From the NCBI RefSeq assembly GCF_900660635.1, contig NZ_LR215032.1, positions 248,001-312,000 on the forward strand: 64,000 nucleotides of DNA, written 5' to 3'. A model generated the notes under the pieces. That model made no database searches and had not been told where the DNA came from. It was given only the letters and a program-made list of their open reading frames with translations. A program made the translations under genes and the position numbers. The stretch comes from Mycoplasmopsis gallopavonis (GTDB lineage Bacteria; Bacillota_I; Bacilli_A; Mycoplasmatales; Metamycoplasmataceae). Shown here piece by piece: positions 44,202-57,024 of the stretch. Each line of letters starts with the position of its first letter. Position 1 is the first letter of the stretch.

Positions 44202-45469
44202 TAAACTAGGACAGAAAAAATTAACAATTTATCAAATTGGATAGCCCCATACTATATTCGTATGGGGTTTTTCAATTCAAACATGATTGAATTCTAAATT
44301 TATTGTATCAATGAACATAATTAGATATCACTTTTTCTAGTTCACTCAAAGTCATAGCTTTGATATTTAAATCTCTAATTAATTCAGTTTTTAAATTTGA
44401 AAATCAATATTCCACAACTCTATTATCTAAACTATTTCCTACTTTTGAAAGTGAAATTATTCCACCTTTATTTTGAATAAAACGAGAAAAATCATCAGAT
44501 GTATAAGTTGAGCAATGATCTGAATGTAATATAAAACTTTTTTCAAAATCAACATTTTCAAATGTTTTGTAAATTAATTTGGAATCATTAAATTTAGAAA
44601 GAGAAAAACTAATTATTTCTTTAGTTTTATGTTTAATTACTACTGAAAGATAAACATTATTGTTTATTGCATCTTTTGTCGCTGGAAGATATGTTACATC
44701 AGTAGCATATATATTTCTGTTATATACATCATTATAATCTCTATTAACAATGTTTTCTTTTATGACAGATGTATTCTTTACTTCTTTTAGTTTTTTTCTT
44801 TTTCTGACATTGCAAAATAAACCTAAGGCATTCATATATCTTCCCAGAGTTCTTTCGTTTATGTCTATTTTATAGTGCTTTAAGATAAAATATTTTAATT
44901 TTTGTCTACCATATTTAGATCTATTTTGTTTAAATGAATCAATAATCAAGTCTTGGTACTTTATTTTTCTGGATTTAATTCTAGGAGCAAAATTATTTCT
45001 TTTATGTTTGGATATTGTTTGTCTACAAAGATACAACAAAATAGCAAGTTTATACGAAGCCATATTAATATGTGATGCCTCTTGAACTTTTTCTGTTTTA
45101 AATTTATCTTTTGTAATTTCTCTATATCTTTTTGCAATTTCAATTAAATCTTCTCGTGTAAAAATGTCTCAATTTATATCTTGTTCTTTCGCTTTTCTTG
45201 ACCTACCGGTTCCAGGCTTTCTTGGTTTTTTATTCATATTAAAATTATAATGTTTTAATATTCTTCGTAATCTCGCTTTCACATATTTATCTTTTGCTTT
45301 TGCACCATATTTATACATCAGTTCAATCGCATCCTTTTTACCTAATTGAAAAAATGTATTATAAATTTCTTTTTCTTGTTCTTCTGTAAAATGTTTTCCC
45401 ATTTTTTCTCCTTTAAAAATATAAAAAATTAACATTCGAAGGAATGTTAATTTTTATTGTCCTAGTTTA
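44202..45469 (-). mobile_element. IS3-family element, 1268 bp, copy D
   Basis: Target duplication TTAA at 44198-44201 and 45470-45473. Same subtype as copy B. Same orientation as the operon it interrupts. Confidence 0.95.
44221..45402 (-). CDS. IS3-family transposase (copy D)
   Basis: 393 aa, same protein as copy B in all residues I compared. SD AAAGGAG, two UGA Trp codons, DDE residues intact. Confidence 0.92.
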
Positions 45470-47369
45470 TTAAAGCTTTGTTTTTTAGCTTCAAGTTCTT
45501 GATTTTGATTATCACCAACTGGCTGAGCAAGAACTTCATCAATACTTAAAACACTTAAATTAATTAAAAGTTTTTGAATTTGTGTTACAAAAAGTAATAA
45601 GATGTTATATTTTTCTTCGATTGTAAAATAAGGTGAGTTATTAACCCCTTTAATTAAATCAATATCTTTTTCGATAATATTAAATCCTTTTTCATAAACT
45701 TTTAAATCATATTTAAAGTAAGCGAAATTATTTTTAATTGCAATTTGACGACTTTCAGAATTTAAAAGTTGTAAGAAACGACTATATAAAGTTCGATATG
45801 ATTCAGAAAGATATTCAAAGTAACCATAAATAACATCTTCAAAATCTAAGTTAATCCGATCTAGTGAACCTAAAAAGAGATTTAAAATTGCTTTTTTATA
45901 ATTAGAATCTGTTACTTGTGGTTTTTGAACTGTATCTTGATAAAGAGTAATTAAATTTTTAAGTTTTTCTTGGAACTCTGGTAAGTCAATTAATCTCTGA
46001 GCTTCAACAATCATATTGTAAACAGCCATAATAACAGTATCACTTCCGATTTTTTTAAGACGCATAGTTTCGCCAATACCTAGTGCATCATAGAATTTTT
46101 TGAAAGTTGTTTGAAGTAAGTCATAAGCTGCTTCAGCACTTTTTGTGTATTTTTTAGTTGCGAATTTTTCAACAGCAGTTGAGTAAGTTCTTTGAAGTTC
46201 TGTATTAATCCGATCTTTAATTTGAACATTTGCAAGCAATACTCCACCTTCAACTCTAAGGTCTAAGATTTTATATTCATACCGAGTAAAAATAGAGTTA
46301 GCAAATTTAAATTTATTATTTGTAAAAATTGGATTGTTTTGTGATTCATCAACAAAAGTTTGATAATTTTCTGGTACTAATGAATCATAAAATTCATATG
46401 ATACAAATGGTTTCAGATTTGGTACATTTTGAATTTCACTTGTGTTTTCAAGTGGATCTTCAATTGGCTCATCGATAATTGGAACTGTTGGAACATTATC
46501 TTCATCATCTTGATCATTTGAATTTTGAAGTAAGTCAAATGAAAGAAAACGATGTAAAATCTTTTCACGAATATACTCATTTCAACTTTTATAATTCTCT
46601 GGTAAAGTAATTTCTACACCATCATGATTTTCGTTAAATTGTAAAGTTGTTAAAGCATATTTATTCGCATTTGCTTCATCAGTAATTTTTAAAACCGGTA
46701 CATCTTGATCATTGTAAAAAATATCAGAAAAGCTTGCTGAAAGTTGATCAAAATAACCATTAACTTTGTCTTGAAATTCAATTAAAGTTAAGTTATTAAT
46801 GCTTTCTGATTCGACTTCTCCTTTTGAAAATTCTGAATTTCCATAATTTGTGCCTGCTTCAATTCCGAACTTAGTGTTTGAATAATTTGTTCCATCATAA
46901 CCAATATTAGCTTCATAAAATTTTTCGTTATATGCTAAAACTTTCGGGAAAGTAATATCTATCCCATATTGATCTGGTGTTTTAATAATTTCTGCTTTTT
47001 GTTTTTCAAGATAATCAGCAACTTTTTGTAGATAAACAGCTTGTACAATTGTTTGTGGATTCTTATTAACTGTTTCGTCATCTAAGTTCAAAAGATTTCC
47101 GGCTAATTTACGAAGTTCTTTAACTTTTGCGTCAATAATTTCACCTAGCTTTGTATTTTGAATTTTTGCTAGTTCATCTTTAAATTTTGGAAAATCTTTA
47201 TCAACTGTTTTTGGTTTGGTTGGTTGAGCAGGATTCGCATTACCGTCTGTTGTAGTATTTCCGGTATTAGTATTTGAGTTTGAATTATTTTCTGTTGTTG
47301 AATTTGAATCACCAGCTGAAATAGCAAAAGGCAGAGCAACTATCGGACTAGCAGAACCTAAAATTAAAT

Positions 47370-47858
47370 TTAAATATTTTCTTCTGAGTTTCATTGCACT
47401 TCCTTTCTAACTAATGAAAAATTCACTTCAGCTTCTTTATCAAATAAAATATTTTCTAAATTATTTAAATGTAAAACATCTTGAAATGATAAGTTGTTAT
47501 CAATTAAAGCATGCAACATCTTTGCTTCTGTTTTGATTTTTTTCAGCTCTTTTAAGTCGGCTTCAAATACTTTTTTCTCAATTGTTTCTTGTAAGTAAAA
47601 TTTCACCTCACCTTTGTAGCTTAAATTAATTTCTTGATTTTGATAAATCGCAAGTGCATTTCTTAAAATTGCATAATAAGTTTGTTTTTGACCTTGAAAA
47701 TTAGAAACAACAAAACGACAAAACATTTTTGGTAAGCTTAAAATTGAATCATTTTTAAAATTAAGTCAGCTATCTTTTAATTGATTATTAATTTCAAAAC
47801 TTTCAATTTTTAAAGCAGTTTTTTCACCACTACTTGTAATTAAATTTAAATTAATCAT
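47370..47858 (-). CDS. F1-like ATPase epsilon-like subunit
   Basis: 162 aa, read through UGA Trp to TAA 47370-47372. The opening MINLNLITSSGEKTALKIES recalls the first strand of epsilon (MLKLKIVTPxG), and a helical C-terminal half (KKIKTEAKMLHALID) completes the two-domain shape. Assignment rests on shape and position between the gamma-like and X0 genes. Overlaps the gamma-like end by 8 bp and the X0 gene start by 25 bp. Confidence 0.65.
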
Positions 47859-48780
47859 GTTGCTCCTCTTGAACTACTAGTTTCTTCTCAGAATGTAACA
47901 AATCTTTTTTCTTACTTAATAGTGACAATTGTTCAACTTCAAGTTCACGTTTTCCACGCAACATTTTTAAACGCATTTGCTTAAATTTCTTTTCAAGATC
48001 ATGAATTTTTTGATTTTCAGCAACTAATTTATACTTTAAATAAATTAAAGAAGATTCACTCAGTAAAGTTAAAGTAATATAAGTTAAATATGAGTTTAAT
48101 TCAGAACTAATAAATTCATCAACACTTGGATAAATTTTCATTTTCTTAAAATTTAAATTTAAATTAATTTCTTTTTTAGTCGGTAATTCAAAATTAAGTT
48201 TATTAATTGGTAAAACTTCAAAAAAGTTACCTTTTAATTTTGTTGAGTTAATAATGAATTTAACATTATAAAATGAAAATTGTTGAAGATAATATTCAAG
48301 AAAATTAGGAAGTACTTCCGAAAGAACTTCAACATTATTTTCTGGATATTCAAAAATAACATTGAATTTATTTTCTAAAGCAAAATTAATTGCTCTTTGA
48401 CCAATTGTAATTAGTAAGTCATTTTTCTTGATGTTTTGACTTAAAAATTGTTCATGCTTAAAATATGAGTTAGTAGAATATTGTTCTTCCTCTGTAACAT
48501 AAATTCAAATTGAATTTTCAAAATTAGAATTTTGTTTTTTAGCAAGTGTTTTGTTTAAGATTTTACGAAGAAATCCTTCATCAAATAATTCATCATTAGT
48601 TGCAACTTCACTTTGTAATTGCTCAATTAACTGACGTGAACTTAATGCATGATGATAAAAATGATTAATTCGTTGTGATAATTTTAAAATGTTAATTAAA
48701 GTAATATTTTTTCTTGATTCGACAATTTTCATTAATTTATTAAGACTGTTTAATTTTGCATTGATTTTTTTAACATGCAT
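47851..48780 (-). CDS. F1-like ATPase gamma-like subunit
   Basis: 309 aa. N-terminal helix MHVKKINAKLNSLNKLMKIV resembles gamma (IKxRIxSVxxTxKIxxAM), and a long C-terminal helix with SYLTYITLTLLSESSLIY fits the antiparallel gamma coiled coil; the central part is diverged. It should be the rotor axis of the F1-like motor. It starts 2 bp after the preceding gene. Confidence 0.75.
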
Positions 48781-48782
48781 AA

Positions 48783-49289
48783 CTAATTAAATTCTTTACC
48801 AAAGAAAAGAGAATACTTATTAATTTCTTGATTATAAGTAACAATTAAATTAGGATAAATTTCAACAGCCAGTTTTTTTAATAAAAGTGAATTTAAAAGA
48901 TGATTTAAATTTTTAAGTAAATAATTTTTATTTGGATTATCACTAAGCGATAAATTAAGTGTTTTTAAATTTGAATTAACTTCAGCTTTGATGCAAGGAA
49001 CTAAATTTTCAAGACTAAAGCTTAAATTGCGATCAAATGAGATAACAAAACTTTGAAAACGTAATTCGTTTTTAGAAGCTAAATAATCTTTGATTTGTTC
49101 AAGAAGTTCAACTACAATTGGATCATTTTTAGTGTAATTACTTTCTAATAATCACTGATTGATAAAAGACTCATAGCTAATTAATTCCGGACTATTTTTA
49201 TATTCATTAAAATTACGGTAAATTGTGTTTTGATATTTTTGTTGTGCATCTGTTAATGCGTTTTTAGGTTTTGATTTGAAAAAGAACAT
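48783..49289 (-). CDS. F1-like X0 cluster soluble protein, function unknown
   Basis: 168 aa, acidic/basic mixed, predicted soluble and largely helical; no membrane segment. Begins MFFFKSKPKNALTDAQQKY. It occupies the position of the third protein without known homologues in the seven-gene F1-like X0 cluster. A stalk role is plausible but unproven. AGGAGG lies upstream of ATG 49287-49289, inside the end of the 12-helix gene. Confidence 0.65.
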
Positions 49290-50232
49290 ATTAATGAACC
49301 TCCTTTATTTTGTTTTGAGCTTGATATTTTTCGACTTTTTTGACTAAATAGAATAAATAAGCTCATTTTGCGATTTGAACAATAATCACTACAAAGATAA
49401 ATGCTAAAACTACTAAAACTAAAAGACTATGTAAGTCAAGAGTTAAATAGATTGAAGATAACAATTTATTTTGGTTTGCACTCATTAATAAATCTAAAGC
49501 ATCAACAATTAAAATAGCACCAAATAAAATAAAACAAATGCTAAGAATGAATTTAATCTTTATAGAAATTCTTTTAAAGATAATTTTAGTAAGAATCATA
49601 AATCCTACCAAGAAAAGAACAACACCTAAACTAATGATATTTTGGTTAAATCTAGAATTTGCTCCAATTCCGAAAATTAAAAAACTTAAAAAGAGAAAGA
49701 AAGCAAAAATCGAAATTAAAAGTTCTCTAAAATTCATTTGATTTCTTTTATCAACAACATATTTTGCAATTGCAAAATAACAAATTAATAAAAGAAGTGC
49801 AACAATAAAGAATAATCCATAATTTAAGTGATCGATATTTGATTTAACAATAATTCCTGCACTTTTGTATGAAATTGGCATTTTAGCACTTAAATAAATA
49901 AATGTTGCTAAAAGACCAAATGCAGCAAAAGCAAAAATTTCTAAAATTAGTGATTTGCGTTTAGTTTGTTTATTGAAATATGTTGCGTAAAAACTGCCTC
50001 CAAAACCAATTACAAATGCAAAAACAATTAAGGTAATGTAAATTAAGCTCATTTTGTTTTCTGTGTTTAAAGCACTATCTAACATTTTGTAATTTTGGTT
50101 TTGATCAGTAAATAATTTATCAATACTTTCTGCTTTAATTACTAAAATTGAAAGTAAAGCAAAAGCAGTTAAACTTAATAAAACTTTAAAAACAAAACTA
50201 ATAAAACGAACTTTAATAAAAACTAAATAGGA

Positions 50233-51500
50233 TAAACTAGGACAGAAAAAATTAACAATTTATCAAATTGGATAGCCCCATACTATATTCGTATGGGGTT
50301 TTTCAATTTAGACATGATTGAATTCTAAATTTGTTGTATCAATTAACATAATTAGATATTACTTTTTCTAGTTCACTCAAAGTCATAGCTTTGATATTTA
50401 AATCTCTAATTAATTCAGTTTTTAAATTTGAAAATCAATATTCCACAACTCTATTATCTAAACTGTTTCCCACTTTTGAAAGTGAAATTATTCCACCTTT
50501 ATTTTGAATAAAACGAGAAAAATCATCAGATGTATAAGTTGAGCAATGATCTGAATGTAGTATAAAACTTTTTTCAAAATCAACATTTTCAAATGTTTTG
50601 TAAATTAATTTTGAATCATTAAATTTGGAAAGAGAAAAACTAATTATTTCTTTAGTTTTATGTTTAATCACTACTGAAAGATAAACATTATTGTTTATCG
50701 CATCTTTTGTCGCTGGGAGATATGTTACATCAGTAGCATATATATTTCTGTTATATACATCGTTATAATCTCTATTCACAATGTTTTCTTTTATGATAGA
50801 TGTGTTCTTTACTTCTTTTAATTTTTTTCTTTTTCTGATATTGCAAAATAAACCTAAGGCATTCATATATCTTCCTAGAGTTCTTTCGTTTATGTCTATT
50901 TTATAGTGCTTTAAGATAAAATATTTTAATTTTTGTCTACCATATTTAGATCTATTTTGTTTAAATGAATCAATAATCAAGTCTTGGTACTTTATTTTTC
51001 TGGATTTATTTTTAGGAGCAAAATTATTTCTTTTATGTTTGGATATTGTTTGTCTACAAAGATACAACAAAATAGCAAGTTTATACGAAGCCATATTAAT
51101 ATTTGATGCCTCTTGAACTTTCTCTGTTTTAAATTTATCTTTTGTAATTTCTCTATATCTTTTTGCAATTTCAATTAAATCTTCTCGTGTAAAAATGTCT
51201 CAATTTATATCTTGTTCTTTCACTTTTCTTGACCTACCGGTTCCAGGCTTTCTTGGTTTTTTATTCATATTACAATTATAATGTTTTAATATTCCTCGTA
51301 ATCTTGCTTTCACATATTTATCTTTTGCTTTTGCACCATATTTATACATAAGTTCAATTGCATACTTTTTGCCTAATTGAAAAAATGTATTATAAATTTC
51401 TTTTTCTTGTTCTTCTGTAAAATGTTTACCCATTTTTTCTCCTTTAAAAATATAAAAAATGAACATTCGAAGGAATGTTAATTTTTTCTGTCCTAGTTTA
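50233..51500 (-). mobile_element. IS3-family element, 1268 bp, copy E
   Basis: Target duplication GGA at 50230-50232 and 51501-51503. Carries private differences (PKNKSRK for PRIKSRK, SIIKEN for SVIKEN in the transposase). Confidence 0.95.
50252..51433 (-). CDS. IS3-family transposase (copy E)
   Basis: 393 aa, intact. A few unique substitutions relative to copies A-D; DDE residues unchanged. Confidence 0.92.
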
Positions 51501-52008
51501 GGATGGAGTTTGTTTTTTAGTTCTGATAAAAATAAATAATTCTAAACCAAAATTAATTAATAAAGTAACTAAAAAAGGTACCGCTTCATATAATAAGAAA
51601 ATTGGTTTAGTTTCAAATCCAATTGGTTTTCAAAACATAAAACCAAAAGTTATAAAAGCTAGTATTCAAAAACTCAAAATTAAAAATAATGTGTACTTAA
51701 ATTTAAGTGAATATCTTCAAAGTCGATACGAACTATATAATGCATACATTCAAGTAAAATTAAAAATAATTAATGTATAAAGAACTGCAAAGTTTCTACT
51801 TTTAAAAATTAAGTTACTAAAATTAAATAAATTAGCAAATCCTAAGTAACTTTTATTGTTGGTATTTACTTGACTACCAATTAATTTATCTAGGCTAAAT
51901 AAAGTAAATAAGATTAATCCTAGAAAAATTAGTAGTGTAAAACCTTTAACTCCCGAAGCGACAAAACTTAAAGTTTTATTTTTTGTCAAACTAGGTTGTT
52001 TTGTTTGT

Positions 52009-55000
52009 TTAATCGAAGTCAAATCCACCTCCTCTTTCTTCTTCTAAAGCGGTTCTAATTTGGAATCTTGAATCCCAAGCTGGTGAACCTTTTAAAATTT
52101 GTAGAACATCATCGTTATCAACAACAATTGTTCGAATGTTGGTGTTATTTACTACACCAGTTAAGAAACCTTGTAGCTCCTTAGCTCATTTCCCACTAAA
52201 ATCGCTAGCATTTCCTTTAAAATGAATTTTAGTTGTTCTATCATTTCCAAATAAAATCTTTGGTTTTTCATTAGGTCCTCAGTCCGCTAAAATTGCACTA
52301 TATTGACTAGCACCTAAATCTGAAATATCAAGTGTAAATGTTGTTCCGCTTGAAGGAAGTTTTAATACTCTAAATTTATGTTTATAAAGATTAATATCTT
52401 TTAAAGATTTTAATTTTGTTTCAGAAAGATCAATTTTAATTGGTCAACCTTGATCTCCATGTTCTCCATTGAAGATTCTTCAATCTTTATGAGTTTCTAA
52501 AACAATATCAAAGGCTTTTTTCACTTCCTCAAAACTAGAATCTGCACTTGGACGAATTATATTAAATTGAATTGGACCATATTGGACTTGACTTGATTGA
52601 TAATTATCAAATCCTTTTGTAGCAGTTCAATCGTGAGCAACAAAATCTGTATGTTGAAAAATAATTGGGTCAATTCCTCAACCATAAATAAATGGTCTAT
52701 TGCTCATATCTCCTAAGTTATCATCAACATTATTGATACTTGTTCCTAATTCAACTTGTGCAAAGTGTTTGTTTTTTAAGTAAGAAATTCCGGCCATTTT
52801 TTCAGTATCAAAAATTAAAGTTAATTTATTGATTGAACTTGGAATATCTCTTAAAATTTCACTAATATCTTGTTCTGGATTTTTAGTACCTATATTTTTG
52901 ATAAATAATCCCGAAATTTCAGGTCTTTGTTTAAGGTATTCAATAATATCTTGCACCGCTTGTGGATTTGATGCATCCATGAAAGTAATTAATTGTTTAC
53001 CTTGTTTTTTACCTGCATCATTATCGTCGGTAGCTGTATATTCCATAGTTGTAATTCCGCTACCACCAATAAAGGTTCGATTATCTGAACCAAAAGATCA
53101 TTCTGGATTAGTTTTTGTTTTATATTTAGGATCTTTCCATAATGATTTTTTCTTTCAACCATAATAGTCACCATTTCCAAGTTGACTTCCGTTACGTCCT
53201 CATTTTGCGTTGTTTCCTGAGTTAGCGAGACCACGTTTTAAATTAAGCTCTTTGTTTCTAACAAAAGCAGGATTATAATCATCGCTTGGGAAACCTCATC
53301 TTGGATTAAGATCGACAAAACTATTTCCGAAAACTAAAATTTTTCCTTCTGCTAAATATTTATCAGCATCTTCAAGCATTGCATTTAATTGATTTTTTAA
53401 ACTTTCTTTTTGTTGTTCAGTTGTTAAATCTGCCATTGGGAAAGCACTAACTGTACCTAATTCTTTTAAAGTTGCACCATTTAAGTATTTAACCAATCTA
53501 CCTAATTCAGCATCTGAGAGATTACTATAAACTTTACGTAAATCTTCAGCGTTAAAAGTATAATTTGGACTACTAATTTTTGCAACTAATGCACGCATAT
53601 TAGTTAATTTTTGTTTTTGAGCAGTTAAAATTTCTCCACTTAATTTTGCTCCCTCAACAACTGGCATAGTTGATGGTTTATCATACCTTTGAGCACGAGC
53701 ATCAATTGTTGAACCACCAGCTTGAATAATTTTATTAATTTCTTCCTTACTTAATTTGTTAGAAGTATTATTTTTCGGAGCAGGTGGAACTGGTTTAGGT
53801 TCTACTGGCTTTTCAGGAGTAGGAACAGGTTCTGGCTCAGGTTTGGGTTTTTCAGGAATTGGTTCAGGTTTTGGAGGTTTATTAATTAACTCAACAAGAT
53901 AGGTGTTTGTATTATCCGTTTTACCTCTACTAATATCTCTTTTAGTATTCTCAGGAGCTAGTTTATAATCTTGTGGTAAAAACTGTTCAATAGTTAAAGT
54001 AACATCTTTAAATTCTTCAAATAAAATGTTTTTAATAATTTGATTATCTACTGTTTTAAAAATAAATCTTGTTAAATCTTTTTCACGAATTTTATCTAAT
54101 GGAACAATATTTGTTTGATCAAATTTAATTGAATTTGCATCATAACTAGAACTAATTTCATAAGCTTTTGGTTTGAGTTTTTTGATTTGCTCTAAACTAA
54201 TTCCAACTTCGCCATAAGTGATAATTTTTTGTAAATCACCAATTTGTTGACCTTGATACTTAAAGATAAAAGTTGTAGTATGTTTAACTTGTGTTTTTTT
54301 AATGAAAAATGTATATTCATTTTTGTGTTCAAGTTCCTCAATTGGTTGCGGTTGAATACTTTGAGCTTCAAATTCATAACCTTGCGGAATATAAAGTGAT
54401 GGATGAATTTTTTGATCATCTATTGTGATTACTTTTTGTTTATGAATTAATGTTTGAGCATTATCATGTAACTTATATAAAATTCAAGTAGTATATTCTT
54501 TGTGGATTTTATCAACCAAAATGTCATTCACTTTTCCTAAAACAAGTTCAGGAGCTTCATGATTTTTAGGTAATTGGTACCCTTCTGGTAAATAAGTCAT
54601 TAAATTAAATTGGTTAAAATCTTCTAAATCTAAAATAACAGGTGTTCCCACTTCTTGGTTATTAGCTATATCAATAAATCTAAAAGTTGTTTTTTGAGCT
54701 TGTTTAATTGGTTGAATTTGAATAATATTTAATTCACCAGGATTTAAAACAATATCGCTACCTTTTGGATAAAGTTCAGGGACAAGCATATATCCTTCGG
54801 GAATATCTTTTGCAATGTTGTATTTTAGTTCTTGATTTTTCTTAGTTTTAAATTTCAAGCGTTGACCAATGATTTCTTCTCCATAATGAAATTCCACTGT
54901 TGTTTCAATTTCATCTAAAATAACGTTAACGTCGCTTAATGAATTAAATTGCGGTTTAATAATGATATTAATGTGATCTGATAAAATTGGTTCAACTACC

Positions 55001-55143
55001 CGTTCACCTAAACTTGTTTTTTCTTCGATATCTGATTTTGCACGAGAATGAAAAACGATAGAACTAATCCCTATCGCACCCATTATAGAGCTTCCAAGCA
55101 CAAGCATTGATTTTAGAATCTTATTTTTTCTAGCTCTAATCAT
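52009..55143 (-). CDS. Immunoglobulin-blocking/binding protein MIB
   Basis: 1044 aa with more than ten UGA Trp codons. N-terminal membrane anchor (about 12-30, MLVLGSSIMGAIGISSIVF), then repeated beta-rich modules (about 50-430), a Pro/Glu/Lys hinge (KPEPIPEKPKPEPEPVPTPE) and a C-terminal Ig-binding domain with NPRWGFPSDDYN, GLANSGNNAKWGRNG and GNGDYYGWKKKSLW. This matches the 'putative immunoglobulin-blocking virulence protein' family, which clamps antibody light chains and hands IgG to MIP. It is the first gene of the locus; SD GGGAGA before ATG. The C-terminal GGGFDFD codons double as the SD of the next gene. Confidence 0.9.
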
Positions 55144-55184
55144 TTCTATCTCCCTAAAATTAATAAAAAAATAAATAACATATT

Positions 55185-55229
55185 ATTATAACATTAGTTT
55201 GAGTTATTCATTTTTACATATAAATTATA
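55185..55229 (-). promoter_or_regulatory. Candidate promoters of the MIB locus
   Basis: Two TATAAT boxes on the minus strand, at 55185-55190 and 55224-55229. The distal one lies 13 bp downstream of a 16-nt poly-A tract, which would occupy its -35 region. Neither has a clear -35. Confidence 0.5.
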
Positions 55230-55242
55230 AATTTTTGGTTTC

Positions 55243-55258
55243 TTTTTTTTTTTTTTTT
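55243..55258. repeat. 16-nt homopolymer tract upstream of MIB
   Basis: T16 on the plus strand (A16 in the direction of MIB transcription). Poly-A tracts at promoters switch surface-protein genes in other mycoplasmas, such as vlp of M. hyorhinis. Confidence 0.8.
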
Positions 55259-55326
55259 GTGAAATTTTTCATTTTGCAAATTAATTTCATAAGGACTTGA
55301 TAGATCAAATCATTGGTGTAGAAAAA

Positions 55327-55363
55327 AATATTAAAACAAGAGTTATAACTCCTATTTTAATAT
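55327..55363 (-). terminator. Terminator of the amino acid permease gene
   Basis: AATATTAAAA and TTTTAATATT arms with an inner GAGTTATAACTC palindrome; T-run TTTTTTT follows on the minus strand. Confidence 0.7.
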
Positions 55364-56925
55364 TAATTAGTATGGTTATTATTTGCAAGGAAATTTCCAA
55401 AAGCAAGTGAGTTAAAATCTTGTCACTGTTCTTTTTTATGATTTTTTCGAACAATAAAATAATTTAAAACTAAAAAGATAATAAAAATTGCTAAAACTGT
55501 TCAAAAAATAATTCCTTCAATAAAATATGTTCAGTTTGGATATGGATAAAATACTCCACTATTACTTGGTTGTTTTTGAATTAACAAGTAAAGATTTTTG
55601 TAAAAAAGATCAAAACCCATAATAAATGCAATTAAAAGAATGGTTATTGGGGCAACAATTTTAAAAATTGTACTTGCCTCTTTTTGTTGTTTAATTGAAT
55701 CTTTTCATGCCAAAAATATTGCATAAGCATACACCAAGAAAAAGATTGTAACTGGTAAATTAGTCAGAGCATCTAAAATCGAGTCTTGCTTTGTGAAAAT
55801 ACTAATTAAGCCTACTATCAAAATAAAACCAAAGTAGAAGATAAGTTGTAAAACTAATCCGCCTAAACCTGATTTTTTAAGATTTAATTTGTGTAATCAT
55901 TGATAACCAAGAATCTGTTTTTCCTCAACTAAAGCTTGATGACTTCTTAATGTTGCTAATGAAATTGAATTACATACAAAATAACCACTAACTCCAAGTA
56001 GTAAATAAATGGCAATTTGTAGACCTTTAACTAAATTCGGTTTGTTTTTAACAATAATTGAAAAAATTTGAACAACATTTGGATATCCTGTTAGTCCAAC
56101 TCCTAATGAAATTAAAAAATAAATAACAGCTGCAATTACTATTGTCAAAACAGATACTAGTGGAATTTGTTTTGGTTTTGCCATATCACTAGCTAAATTT
56201 CCAATTGATAAAAATGAATCAAAAGCAAAAAGAACAATTGGAAGTGATAAAAAGAGACCACTTCAATTAAATCCATGTGTTGAAGGAACATATTCAGTTC
56301 CTAAATTTGGTGTTGTAGTATTAATTGTTGGATTTGTCGCTGAACCGACAAAAGCAATAATAATCGCAATTGCAAGTGGCACAATTTTAAAAAAGAATGA
56401 AAACTTCTGAATTGCGACCATCACATTTAAAGCCAAAAAGTTAATGGCTAAAATTGCTAAATAAACAAAGATTCCGGTTAAAACTACATAAATAAATGGA
56501 ATTTGTTCAACCGAAATACCTCGAATTGTCGCTACTGCTTGAAAAATCATTTCTGTTGATAAAATTGGTAAAATACTACATAAAATTCCGTAATAAAAAA
56601 TAGCATGAGCCACTTTAGCAATGTTTCCCTGAATTGGTGAGCTAAAATGACGAATTCAACCTGCTAAACCTGACTTAGAATTATGAGATTTACCAACCTG
56701 AATAAAGCAGTAAGCAGTTAATAATGAAATTAAACCTCCTAAAATTCAAACTAAAAGAAAACTATAAATACTAAATTGTGAAATTGGTGGATTACTTGCA
56801 CTTGCAATTACTTGATTTTTAAAAATACTAATATTTTTAAAAAAGATCCCAATCCCAATTACGGAAGAGACGCTAATTGCTAATGAAGCAAAAAAACCTA
56901 TTTTCCTAACTTTTTGTTTTTTCAT
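55363..56925 (-). CDS. APC-family amino acid permease
   Basis: 520 aa, about 12-13 membrane helices. The N-terminus KIGFFASLAISVSSVIGIGIFF contains the APC helix-1 GSxIGxGIF-type unwound substrate-binding motif (here SSVIGIGIFF). ATG 56923-56925 has no SD; a TATAAT box (56933-56938) ends 7 bp upstream, so translation is probably from a leaderless mRNA. Monocistronic with its own terminator. Substrate cannot be deduced. Confidence 0.87.
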
Positions 56926-56956
56926 GTTTAAAATTATATAGCAAAAGTCAAAAGAA

Positions 56957-56981
56957 AAATTCTACCGAGGTAGAATTTTTG
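56957..56981 (-). terminator. Terminator of the secY-rplQ operon
   Basis: AAAATTCTA and TAGAATTTT around CCGAGG, followed by T-rich sequence on the minus strand. Confidence 0.75.
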
Positions 56982-57024
56982 TTTTTATTTAAAATTATTT
57001 GGTTATTAAAGCTTGAAAATAGGA

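Larger units (their letters stand above)
43942..47394 (-). pseudogene. X0 three-helix membrane protein of the F1-like ATPase, split by IS copy D
   Basis: N-terminal signal/anchor MKLRRKYLNLILGSASPIV and a large external domain lie at 45470-47394; the two C-terminal helices (NALLIPATISLFIVSLG and WAIAGISISTLIGAIALL) lie at 43942-44201. Removing the element and one TTAA restores the frame (KKQSF-KESYLLV), 726 aa. Three helices in total agrees with the known three-helix X0 protein of this cluster. The external part would face the MIB/MIP proteins. No other lesion seen. Confidence 0.87.
49291..52022 (-). pseudogene. X0 polytopic (about 12-helix) membrane protein, split by IS copy E
   Basis: The N-terminal part (51501-52022) has about four helices; the rest (49291-50232) about eight. 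Removing the element plus one GGA target repeat restores the frame (KQTPS-YLVFIKV), 486 aa. Start is probably TTG 52020-52022: an AGGAGG site 5 bp upstream fits it, whereas the in-frame GTG at 52026-52028 lies within that site. Overlaps the MIB end by 14 bp. It is the main candidate for the membrane translocating or anchoring part of X0. Confidence 0.87.
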
